From Chlamydiota bacterium (GTDB lineage: Bacteria > Chlamydiota > Chlamydiia > Chlamydiales > VGMA01): a DNA stretch of 16,335 nt. A program made the translations under genes and the position numbers. The notes under the pieces were generated by a model. It was not told the origin of the DNA, searched no databases, and saw only the letters and a program-made list of their open reading frames with translations. Where the stretch lies: the NCBI GenBank assembly GCA_016866575.1, contig VGMA01000019.1:1-16335 (forward strand), written 5' to 3'. Shown here one piece after another: positions 8,552 through 15,923 of this stretch (positions within the stretch are counted from its first letter, which is position 1; each line of letters begins with the position of its first letter).

Positions 8552-8809
8552 TTAGTTGGTGGTGGTGTTTGTCGTAGGCGTAGGACTTTGAGGAATAGCC
8601 AGCGATATTATAGAAATGGCAACAACAAAAATAATTCCCCACATTGTCATAGCGGTAGCTGTTTTTTTCATATCGGGATCAGTAAGCGGTCCCCATGTGA
8701 GTGAATTGGTGCGTGTGTTATTAGACATGAGGGTATCTTCAGCCAATATTGGTACGGAAGTGACTGTAAAACAACACATGATTGAAAATGCTATAAGCTT
8801 TCGGCGCAT
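8552..8809 (-). CDS. Very small membrane protein with signal peptide and one C-terminal helix
   Basis: An unrecognised protein of 85 residues. Start at the ATG 8809-8807 was preferred over the ATG nine codons upstream (8836) because AAGGGTAGG lies seven bases before it. Residues 1-23 look like a signal peptide: basic MRRK, a hydrophobic stretch, then PILA before Glu24, a plausible signal peptidase I site. The CC pair at 12-13 is not a convincing lipobox. A short polar segment (24-49) is followed by a membrane helix at about 50-72 (TATAMTMWGIIFVVAISIIS) and a Thr/Pro/Asn-rich tail. It shares its layout, but no clear sequence similarity, with the next gene on this strand. Both are likely co-transcribed with tal, from a promoter in the 116-base region shared with the divergent V-type ATPase operon. 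Confidence 0.65.
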   Translation of the reverse strand: MRRKLIAFSIMCCFTVTSVPILAEDTLMSNNTRTNSLTWGPLTDPDMKKTATAMTMWGIIFVVAISIISLAIPQSPTPTTNTTTN

Positions 8810-8816
8810 ACTGTAA

Positions 8817-8825
8817 CCTACCCTT
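8817..8825 (-). promoter_or_regulatory. Shine-Dalgarno for the 85-residue membrane protein
   Basis: On the minus strand this reads AAGGGTAGG, seven bases before the ATG at 8809. It decides between two in-frame ATG codons. Confidence 0.6.
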
Positions 8826-8896
8826 GATTTTTTCATACATTGCTAGGAATTTCTCCGCCAGATTTTTTTGCCCTAGCGCTTTTTTTCTTTAAGGGT

Positions 8897-8922
8897 TAGA
8901 ATGATCTCGTTTATAGTGGAGG
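8897..8922 (+). promoter_or_regulatory. Possible -10 box and ribosome binding site of the V-type ATPase operon
   Basis: TAGAAT (8897-8902) matches five of six bases of the -10 consensus. GTGGAGG (8916-8922) is a good Shine-Dalgarno three bases before the atpE ATG. There is no clear -35; the region upstream is a T-rich run. If correct, the leader would be about 17 bases. The ribosome site is well supported; the promoter is only a suggestion. Confidence 0.35.
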
Positions 8923-8925
8923 ATT

Positions 8926-9561
8926 ATGGCGTCAGAAAAAGAAAAAGCTAGTGACAAGGTAAAAACGATCTGCAGGCTGATCACGGAAGAGACCTTGACG
9001 CCAGCAAAAAAAGAAGCTCAAGAGATTATCAACATTGCTAAGGCAGAAGCTGCTTCTATTATAGAAGAAGCTAAGAAAGAGGCGATAAGAATACAACAGC
9101 GCTCTGAAAATGAGATCAATCATAAACTTTCTGTAATGAATGCTTCTATTGACATGGCTGTCAAACAAGCAATTTTGTTCCTAAAGCAGGAAGTAACAGA
9201 GCATTTTTTCTCAAAAGAGATTCATCATTTGCTTGCTAAAGAGATCCAAAGTAAGGATTGGGTAGCTAAAATGCTCGATGCAATCGTGACATCTATAGAA
9301 AAAGAAGGCACGCGATCTGAGTTGCATGCAGTTATTCCAAAAACACTAACAAGAGAACAAATTGTCCATTCTCTAACCAAAACTGTGGCTGAAAAGCTCA
9401 ATAGTGCAGGGGAAAAGGGAATCAGTGTTGGTGACTTAAAAGGAATTGAAGTTAAGATTGTTAAAGAAAATTTCGTGCTAAGTGTAACAGAAGAGTCTTT
9501 ACACCAGATCTTAGCTAAATATGTACACCGTGATTTAAGGGATAAGATTTTCAATCAATGA
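8926..9561 (+). CDS. atpE: V-type ATP synthase subunit E
   Basis: Peripheral-stalk subunit that holds the A3B3 head against rotation. The protein has 211 residues, close to the family's usual 190-220. Residues about 20-85 form a long Ala/Glu/Lys-rich helix (for example AQEIINIAKAEAASIIEEAK), as expected for the E stalk coiled coil. The C-terminal half (about 95-205) is the globular part that binds the head. Sequence identity of E subunits is low, so the call rests on the coiled-coil plus globular layout and on its first place in a V-type operon. In E. hirae and Thermus, E pairs with subunit G; no G gene is visible here. The stop overlaps the next start as ATGA (9558-9561). Confidence 0.88.
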   Translation: MASEKEKASDKVKTICRLITEETLTPAKKEAQEIINIAKAEAASIIEEAKKEAIRIQQRSENEINHKLSVMNASIDMAVKQAILFLKQEVTEHFFSKEIHHLLAKEIQSKDWVAKMLDAIVTSIEKEGTRSELHAVIPKTLTREQIVHSLTKTVAEKLNSAGEKGISVGDLKGIEVKIVKENFVLSVTEESLHQILAKYVHRDLRDKIFNQ

Positions 9562-10331
9562 GGCACTACTACCTTTATACATCTTTGCCTCCTTTGGAGA
9601 TCCAAGCAAAGCCCGAAACAACCTTTTCAAACGTTTTAGATAGTTATCTAGCTAATCTTTCTAAAGAAGATCAGAAAAAACTTCGAGTTATACAGCTCTT
9701 TGTAGATCTGACTAACATTTACGCCTTTATAACAGAAGGTAGATGGAATGCAAAAGGAACCCTTTCAAGAGCTGAGCTTAAAGAAGCGCTTGAAGGAGGG
9801 GAGTATTTTCCGCAGTATGTGTATGATTTCTTTGATCGATATGAGGATATCAACGATCAAAAAAGGTTTTTTTCTAAAATTCTTATAGAATTCTTTCAAT
9901 ATGAAAAGGATAAACATGAGGGTTTTTTAAAAGAATTTATCCAATTTGAGCGGCAGTTGAGATTGGTTTTACTCGCTTACCGCTCTAAAAAGATTCATGT
10001 AGATCTTGCAAAAGAGCTTCAATTTGAAGATCTGGCAGATCCATTAGTCATGGATATTCTTGCACGAAAAGACGCGGCACATGTGGAATTTCCTTATGAA
10101 TTTAGAGATTTAAAGGTTGTCATTGAGCAAGCAGGGTTAAATCCCTTAAGGCAACATTTTGCGATTTTGAAATACCGATTTGCGCATTATGCGCATTTTG
10201 TTGAACAAACCCCTTTTTCTTTAGACAGCTTACTTGCCTATTTTGTCCAATTCACCATTTTGGATGAATACTACGGTTTGAGTGCGGAAGAAGGAAAACA
10301 ATTTTTAGATAGTATTTTGGAGAGAACATGA
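9558..10331 (+). CDS. DUF2764-like protein of V-type ATPase operons (possible subunit C counterpart)
   Basis: A soluble 257-residue protein beginning MRHYYLYTSLPPLEI, with no signal peptide or membrane segment and a predominantly helical, charged sequence. It resembles the DUF2764 proteins found between E and A in V-type operons of Chlamydiae (CT309 position) and some other bacteria; that assignment is from memory of the family and the gene's place. It overlaps both neighbours by four bases (ATGA at 9558-9561 and 10328-10331), so its dose is coupled to E and A. In Thermus and Enterococcus operons, the socket subunit C lies in this part of the cluster. A role as a subunit C-like connector between D and the K ring is therefore an inference, not something the sequence shows. 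It could also be an assembly factor. Confidence 0.75.
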   Translation: MRHYYLYTSLPPLEIQAKPETTFSNVLDSYLANLSKEDQKKLRVIQLFVDLTNIYAFITEGRWNAKGTLSRAELKEALEGGEYFPQYVYDFFDRYEDINDQKRFFSKILIEFFQYEKDKHEGFLKEFIQFERQLRLVLLAYRSKKIHVDLAKELQFEDLADPLVMDILARKDAAHVEFPYEFRDLKVVIEQAGLNPLRQHFAILKYRFAHYAHFVEQTPFSLDSLLAYFVQFTILDEYYGLSAEEGKQFLDSILERT

Positions 10332-12094
10332 TAGTGGAAAATACCACAGCAAAAGGGAAAGTACAGAACGCTTACGGAAACTTGCTCTCTGTCAAATTTG
10401 AGGGTTCCATCTCCTTAGGAGAAGTGGGATTTGTACACGTCGGCAACCACAAACTCAAAGCTGAAGTAATTGAAATTGAATCAGATATTGCAAAAATTCA
10501 GGTTTTCGAAGATACGACAGGAATCAGATTAGGTACAGAAGTTACCTTTGATAGAACACTTTTAGAGGTTTCATTAGCTCCAGGACTTTTAGGCTCTATC
10601 TATGACGGTCTGCAAAATCCTTTAGAAGAAATCGCTAACACCGCAGGAGCTTATTTGCCTCGCGGTCTTTATGTCGATCCTATTGATGATGTAAAGCACT
10701 GGGCATTTACTCCAAACGCACAAGTGGGATCAACAGTAAAAAAAGGGGATCTTCTTGGAATTGTTCCTGAAGGACGCTTTTCTCACAAAATTTTTGTCCC
10801 TTTCCAGTGGCAAGGGGAGTATAAAGTAACATGGATTGCTGAAGCAGGTAGCTATACAGTTAAAGATACGATAGCCAAGCTCGAAGATAAAAATGGAAAA
10901 GAGCTGAAAGTTACCATGCTCCAAAAATGGCCAGTAAAAAGGCAGCTTATGATTGGTGAGCGTATCAAGCCTCACAAAATGCTTTTTACAGGCTTAAGAA
11001 TTTTAGATACACAAAATCCTCTTTTGCAAGGGGAGACACTCTGTACACCCGGTCCTTTTGGCGCAGGTAAGACAGTGACGCAGCACCATTTGGCAAAGTA
11101 TTCTTCAGTAGACATTGTGATTGTCGTTGCTTGTGGAGAAAGAGCTGGAGAAGTAGTAGAAACACTTAAGACGTTTCCATTTTTAAAAGATGTATATACA
11201 GATGAGCCTTTGATCAACCGTACTATCATTATTTGCAATACATCATCTATGCCAGTTGCAGCTAGAGAAGCTTCTGTGTACACAGGAATGGCCATTGCTG
11301 AGTATTATAGACAGATGGGGCTAAATGTTCTTTTATTAGCAGACTCTACATCGAGATGGATGCAGGCTATGCGTGAAATGTCTGGACGCTTAGAAGAAAT
11401 TCCTGCTGAAGAAGCATTTCCAGCCTACTTATCTTCAAGAGTTGCTAATTTCTATGAAAGAGCCGGTGTGATTATCACACCAGATCAAGCAGAAGGTTCT
11501 ATTACAGTCGTTGGCGCTGTTTCACCTGCAGGGGGGAATTTCAACGAACCTGGAACACAAGCAACTTTAAAAGTTGTTGCTGCTTTTGCTTGCTTATCAA
11601 AAGAATATGCAGATGCAAGAAAATATCCTGCAATCGATCCGTTAGCTTCATGGTCAAAGTGCCGCGATGATGTAGCAAAAATCATGTCTAAGCATTTTGA
11701 ACATTGGGGTAGATTCTTAGAGCTAACCGATAAGCTTTTAGTACAAGGTCTAGAAGTCAGTAAAAGAATGGAAGTTGTGGGCTTAGAAGGAACACTTATT
11801 AGCGACTACGTTGTATATTTAAAATCAGAGCTATATTCGTTTGTTTATTTACAACAAAATGCTTTTGATAAAGAAGATGCCTTCTGTCCTCTTGAAAGAC
11901 AAGTTTCGATGGTAAAGATCCTTTATCCACTTCTTCAAAAAGACTTTACTTTCAAAAACCACGATGAAGCCAAGGCTTTCTTTGTAGACATACAAAGAGA
12001 GTTAAAGAACATTAATTACCTGCCTTTCCAATCAGAATCCTATAAAAAGGCGGAAGAGAAAATCGAGGGAATGTTGTATGCAAAAGGTTTATGA
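10328..12094 (+). CDS. atpA: V-type ATP synthase catalytic subunit A
   Basis: Catalytic nucleotide-binding subunit of the V1 head. The protein has 588 residues, the family's usual size. The N-terminal barrel (about 1-75) is followed by the A-specific non-homologous region (about 110-190, including GAYLPRGLYVDPIDD). The P-loop is GPFGAGKT at 242-249 with K248. The catalytic glutamate is E271 in CGERAGEVVE. The Walker B stretch is NVLLLADSTSRW, followed by GRLEEIPAEEAFPAYLSSR, and GSITVVGAVSPAGGNFNEP follows. All expected catalytic motifs are intact. The start ATG overlaps the stop of the preceding gene by four bases, and the end overlaps atpB by 17 bases, so the genes are translationally linked. 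Confidence 0.98.
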   Translation: MIVENTTAKGKVQNAYGNLLSVKFEGSISLGEVGFVHVGNHKLKAEVIEIESDIAKIQVFEDTTGIRLGTEVTFDRTLLEVSLAPGLLGSIYDGLQNPLEEIANTAGAYLPRGLYVDPIDDVKHWAFTPNAQVGSTVKKGDLLGIVPEGRFSHKIFVPFQWQGEYKVTWIAEAGSYTVKDTIAKLEDKNGKELKVTMLQKWPVKRQLMIGERIKPHKMLFTGLRILDTQNPLLQGETLCTPGPFGAGKTVTQHHLAKYSSVDIVIVVACGERAGEVVETLKTFPFLKDVYTDEPLINRTIIICNTSSMPVAAREASVYTGMAIAEYYRQMGLNVLLLADSTSRWMQAMREMSGRLEEIPAEEAFPAYLSSRVANFYERAGVIITPDQAEGSITVVGAVSPAGGNFNEPGTQATLKVVAAFACLSKEYADARKYPAIDPLASWSKCRDDVAKIMSKHFEHWGRFLELTDKLLVQGLEVSKRMEVVGLEGTLISDYVVYLKSELYSFVYLQQNAFDKEDAFCPLERQVSMVKILYPLLQKDFTFKNHDEAKAFFVDIQRELKNINYLPFQSESYKKAEEKIEGMLYAKGL

Positions 12095-13382
12095 TAAAAT
12101 TTCTGAAATTTCCAGCAGTACCTTCGTAGTTGAAGCTGACGATGTAGGATTGAATGAGATTGCACGTGTCTATAAAAAAGATGGAACAACCATGCTTGCT
12201 ATGTCGATTCGCATCGAGGGCAAAAAGGTTGTCATGCAGGCTTTAGAGTCTACAAGTGGTCTTTCTACAACTGATAGGATCATTTTTTTGAAGCACAGAA
12301 TGAGAACGCATGTTGGTAAAGAGCTTCTAGGACGCCGTTTTGATGGACAAGGAAGACCTATTGACGGTGGACCGAATGTAGAGGGAATCGAAGTAGATCT
12401 TTCGCATCAATCCGTTAACCCGGTGCAAAGAACTATTCCAAGTGAAATGGTTCGTACCAACATCCCTATGATTGATGTTTATAACACACTTGTTCGTTCT
12501 CAAAAACTGCCGATTTTCTCTGTTACAGGGGAAAGATACAATGAGCTTTTGATGAGAATAGCCAATCAGACAGATGCAGATGTAGTGATCATTGGTGGCA
12601 TGGGACTTCGTTATAATGACTATCTTAAATTCATTGAAAACGCAGAAAGTCACGGCTCAATCAATAAGACAATCATGTATATCAACTTGGCGACAGACAA
12701 TGCTATTGAATGTTTATTAGTGCCAGATACAGCCTTAACAGTAGCAGAACAATATGCGATGAAAGGACATAATGTTCTCGTGCTTTTAACAGATATGACT
12801 GCATATGCAGAAGCTCACCGAGAAATTTCTATCAGCTTGGATATTTTGCCTGCTGCTAGAGCTTTCCCTGGAGATTTATACTCATTATTGGCTTTCCGTT
12901 ATGAAAAAGCTGTAGAGTTTGTTGATCGAGGATCTATCACTCTTTTAACAGTAACAACTATGCCAGGGGGAGATGTAACACACCCTGTTCCTGATAACAC
13001 AGGATACATCACTGAAGGACAGTTTTATATGATTGGAGGGACAATCAATCCGTTTGGTTCTCTATCTCGTTTAAAACAGCTTGTTCAAGGAAAAAAGACT
13101 AGAGAAGATCATAGTACAGTAGCAAATACCACAATCGGATATTATGCTGAGGCTTTAAAAGCTCGAGAAAGACAAAGCATGGGTTTTAAGCTTTCGAAGT
13201 GGGATGAAAAATTGATCAAGTTCGCTCGCTTATTTGAAGAGCACATGATGGATTTAAATAAAAACATTCCTCTTGAAGAAGCTCTTGATTTAGGTTGGAA
13301 GATTATGGCTGAATGCTTCCATGCAAATGAAGTGTCGATCAAAAAAGAGTTTATGGATAAATACTGGCCAGTAGCGGGGTAA
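12078..13382 (+). CDS. atpB: V-type ATP synthase subunit B (non-catalytic)
   Basis: Regulatory head subunit alternating with A. The protein has 434 residues, slightly short for the family (about 460). As expected for B, there is no P-loop: the equivalent stretch is LPIFSVTGERYNELL at 144-158, where many bacterial B subunits read LPIFSGSGLPHNEL. Conserved parts are GGPNVEGIEVDLSHQSVNP near 95-113, MIDVYNTLVRSQKLPIF, GSITLLTVTTMPGGDVTHP, DNTGYITEGQFY and SLSRL at 328-332, where R331 is the likely arginine finger towards the A site (by analogy with E. hirae NtpB). The start inside the end of atpA is supported by GAGGGA seven bases before the ATG. Three bases separate it from atpD. Confidence 0.97.
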   Translation: MQKVYDKISEISSSTFVVEADDVGLNEIARVYKKDGTTMLAMSIRIEGKKVVMQALESTSGLSTTDRIIFLKHRMRTHVGKELLGRRFDGQGRPIDGGPNVEGIEVDLSHQSVNPVQRTIPSEMVRTNIPMIDVYNTLVRSQKLPIFSVTGERYNELLMRIANQTDADVVIIGGMGLRYNDYLKFIENAESHGSINKTIMYINLATDNAIECLLVPDTALTVAEQYAMKGHNVLVLLTDMTAYAEAHREISISLDILPAARAFPGDLYSLLAFRYEKAVEFVDRGSITLLTVTTMPGGDVTHPVPDNTGYITEGQFYMIGGTINPFGSLSRLKQLVQGKKTREDHSTVANTTIGYYAEALKARERQSMGFKLSKWDEKLIKFARLFEEHMMDLNKNIPLEEALDLGWKIMAECFHANEVSIKKEFMDKYWPVAG

Positions 13383-13385
13383 CCG

Positions 13386-14003
13386 ATGGTAGGACAAGTT
13401 CGTTTTACAAAAATCGAGCTCAAGAATCAGCGAGATCGACTCAAGCTCCTTGGTCAGTACTTGCCTTCTTTGAAACTCAAAAAATTGATGCTCCAAGCTG
13501 AAGTCAATAAAGTGGCTGAAGAATTGCGTCAAAGAGAAGCTGAATACGAAAAAGCGTATGCGTGGGTTCTTTCCTACGCTGAAATTTTTAGTGATATTTC
13601 CGTCTATGATTTGATGGAGTCGGTGATTGTTGAAACGGTGATCACAGATCAAGAAAACATTGCTGGAGCGGATACACCTATTTTTAAAGAGGTGATTTTT
13701 GCAAAAGCTGACGGACTTCTATTCAACCGCCCTTTGTGGGTTGATGAAGCTGTGCACTTGCTTAGAGAATTGATCAAGATCAAAGAAAAAGCAAAAATCG
13801 TACAGAAGAAAAAAGAGATTTTAGAAAAAGAGCTCCGAGAGATTTCGATACGCGTGAATCTTTTTGAAAAAGTTTTGATACCACGTACTGAAGAGCTAAT
13901 ACATCAGATCCAAATTTTCTTGGCAGATGTAGATTTACAAGCTATCGCGCAAGCTAAAATGGCAAAGACTAAATTGCTAAGAAAAAAAGAGGAATCCGCA
14001 TGA
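13386..14003 (+). CDS. atpD: V-type ATP synthase subunit D (central stalk)
   Basis: Rotor shaft subunit that turns inside the A3B3 head. The protein has 205 residues, typical for the family. The N-terminus (VRFTKIELKNQRDRLKLLGQ) and the following LKLKKLMLQAEV are the characteristic first helix. The C-terminal helix (about 125-200, rich in Lys, Glu and Ile) forms the antiparallel coiled coil with it. The middle (about 70-110) is a less conserved, partly hydrophobic segment. In other V-type enzymes D carries subunit F; no F gene is visible in this window. The stop overlaps the atpI start as ATGA (14000-14003), and AGAGGAAT at 13988-13995, inside atpD, is the ribosome site for atpI. Confidence 0.95.
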   Translation: MVGQVRFTKIELKNQRDRLKLLGQYLPSLKLKKLMLQAEVNKVAEELRQREAEYEKAYAWVLSYAEIFSDISVYDLMESVIVETVITDQENIAGADTPIFKEVIFAKADGLLFNRPLWVDEAVHLLRELIKIKEKAKIVQKKKEILEKELREISIRVNLFEKVLIPRTEELIHQIQIFLADVDLQAIAQAKMAKTKLLRKKEESA

Positions 14004-15922
14004 TCCCAAAAATGAGGAAATTTCTATTTACCGGTGCAGAAGGGGAGATGGGACAATTTTTTGCCAAAGCGCAAGAAATTGGAGAAATTGAGTTTGCTTC
14101 ACTCACTAGCAAAAAACCGATGGTCACGCCAGAGAGTATCAAAGAGATTGTCGAGTCTTTGAAAATTTTGCGTAAACAGCCTGTTATTCATGATCAAGAA
14201 GTGCTTTCACCATACGATGCGAAAACAAAAGTAAAAGATATTCTATTCCATGTAAAAGAGATCGAAAGTTTTCAAGAACAAGCTCGTATTTTAAAAGTAG
14301 AGATAGCTCGCATCCACCCTCTTGGGCAATTTTCTTTAGAAGATATCCAAAAGTTAAGAAAAGATTCTGGCAAATTTGTCCAATTCTTTGTGGCACGGCG
14401 CGCAAGAATTCAAGATAAAGATCTGCCTGATTCTTTAGTTCACATCAACTTTGAATTTGATCAAGACTACTTTTTGTACGTAGGTCCTAAGCCTTATTCT
14501 GATCCTTTATTTACTGAGATCGTTATCACGAAATCACTTGAGGATTTAGAGATTGAGCTAAAAAAAGTAGAAGAAAGAATCGCTCAGTTTGTCAAAGAGC
14601 TTCAATTGCTAGCAGTTTATCAAAATAGTATCAAAGAAGCGCTTTCCTATGAACTCAATAAGCACCATCTTCATGAAGCAGAAAATTTGGCTGATTTTCA
14701 CTTAGAGGGATATCTGTTTTTTGTAGAGGCGTGGGTTCCTGAAAATAAGATGGCATCTTTAGTCAAATTGACTTCAGATCTAGCAGTATTCTCTGAAGAA
14801 GTAGCGATAGATGAAAAAGATGTTGTCCCTACATTTATGGAAAATAGTGGATTTGCTGCGGTAGGGGAAGATCTTGTAAATATTTATGATACACCTTCTA
14901 TCAATGATAAAGATCCATCTGGGTGGGTTTTTTGGGCTTTTGCCTTTTTCTTTTCTATCATCGTTGCAGATGCAGGGTATGGATTTTTGTACCTTCTTCT
15001 CTCTCTTTGGCTATGGAAAAAGTTTCCTAAATGGACAGGGTTCAAGAGAAGATTCCAAAAATTGCTCACAGTTTTGGCATCTTTTTGCATTGTCTGGGGA
15101 GTGCTTATCGGCTCGTATTTCAGTGTGCAGATTGCTCCAGATAGCCCTGTAAACCGTGCATCTGTTTTGTACTATCTAGCTGCAAAAAAAGTAGAAGTTC
15201 ATGTAGAACGTCAAGATGAAACATATCAAGAATGGCTTCGTTTATATCCTGACATCAAAGCAGTTAGCGAGCCTGTAGAAATCTTGAAGAAGGGTGTAGA
15301 GGTAAAAGACTCTAAAGTTAAGTATGAACTTTTGGGAACTCTCTACGATGGTATTTTATTAGAAATCGCTTTGATTGTTGGTATTGTGCACATGGCTTTA
15401 TCTATGCTTCGCAATCTGAGAAGAAGTGTAAGTGGTTTGGGCTGGGTGCTATTCTTGATTGGTGGATATCTGTATTTCCCATATATGCTTTCTGCTGAAA
15501 CATTAGTGCAATATCTTGGCATTATGAGCTCGGAAGCCGCAAAAGTTTTAGGTACACAGCTTCTTTCTGTGGGCATAGGATTTGCAATCATAGCAGCACT
15601 TATACAAGAAAAGTGGGCAGGAGCAGGAGAGATCTTGAAGGCGATTCAGGTATTTGCTGATGCACTTTCATATCTACGTCTTTATGCCCTTGGTATGGCG
15701 AGTATGATCATGGCTGTGACTTTCAATGAGTTAGGCGAGATGGTAGGACTTACATTTGGAATTTTTATCATCATTCTTGGGCATTTAGTCAATATCACGA
15801 TTGGTATGATGGGAGGGGTGATCCACGGCCTTCGTTTGAACTTCTTAGAGTGGTATCATTACTCATTTGAAGGGGGAGGAAAGCCTTTCAATCCTTTAAA
15901 AATTATTAAATTAGGAGATTAA
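14000..15922 (+). CDS. atpI: V-type ATP synthase subunit I (membrane stator, a-subunit)
   Basis: Membrane stator subunit forming the ion half-channels against the K ring. The protein has 640 residues. Residues 1-305 form the cytoplasmic, coiled-coil-rich arm. The membrane part starts at W309 (WVFWAFAFFFSIIVADAGYG) and contains about seven or eight helices, including those near 355-378, 453-475 and 550-620. The essential arginine is R560 in SYLRLYALGMA, and a second conserved arginine is R612 in VIHGLRLNFLEW. Between the second and third helices, residues about 379-450 form an unusually long, charged, helical-looking loop (VEVHVERQDETYQEWLRLYP) on the non-cytoplasmic side, where many bacterial relatives have a shorter link. 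The gene sits one base before atpK and overlaps atpD by four bases. Confidence 0.97.
   Translation: MIPKMRKFLFTGAEGEMGQFFAKAQEIGEIEFASLTSKKPMVTPESIKEIVESLKILRKQPVIHDQEVLSPYDAKTKVKDILFHVKEIESFQEQARILKVEIARIHPLGQFSLEDIQKLRKDSGKFVQFFVARRARIQDKDLPDSLVHINFEFDQDYFLYVGPKPYSDPLFTEIVITKSLEDLEIELKKVEERIAQFVKELQLLAVYQNSIKEALSYELNKHHLHEAENLADFHLEGYLFFVEAWVPENKMASLVKLTSDLAVFSEEVAIDEKDVVPTFMENSGFAAVGEDLVNIYDTPSINDKDPSGWVFWAFAFFFSIIVADAGYGFLYLLLSLWLWKKFPKWTGFKRRFQKLLTVLASFCIVWGVLIGSYFSVQIAPDSPVNRASVLYYLAAKKVEVHVERQDETYQEWLRLYPDIKAVSEPVEILKKGVEVKDSKVKYELLGTLYDGILLEIALIVGIVHMALSMLRNLRRSVSGLGWVLFLIGGYLYFPYMLSAETLVQYLGIMSSEAAKVLGTQLLSVGIGFAIIAALIQEKWAGAGEILKAIQVFADALSYLRLYALGMASMIMAVTFNELGEMVGLTFGIFIIILGHLVNITIGMMGGVIHGLRLNFLEWYHYSFEGGGKPFNPLKIIKLGD
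15913..15918 (+). promoter_or_regulatory. Shine-Dalgarno of atpK
   Basis: AGGAGA lies five bases before the ATG at 15924, inside the last codons of atpI. It fits the high translation needed for a ring subunit present in many copies. Confidence 0.7.
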
Positions 15923-15923
15923 C

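Noticed and set aside
8454..8642. Minus-strand open frame of 62 codons spanning the gap between the two small membrane genes
   Set aside because: It overlaps both better-supported genes in another frame, has low-complexity His/Tyr-rich sequence and no ribosome binding site.
8552..8809. Inclusion membrane (Inc) protein of Chlamydiae
   Set aside because: Inc proteins have two close hydrophobic segments forming a bilobed domain. Here the first segment is a signal peptide with a plausible cleavage site, separated from the helix by about 27 residues.
8616..8816. Plus-strand open frame of 66 codons opposite the 85-residue membrane protein gene
   Set aside because: It lies within the reverse complement of a gene with a signal peptide and a Shine-Dalgarno, has none itself, and its hydrophobic stretch is a by-product of the opposite frame.
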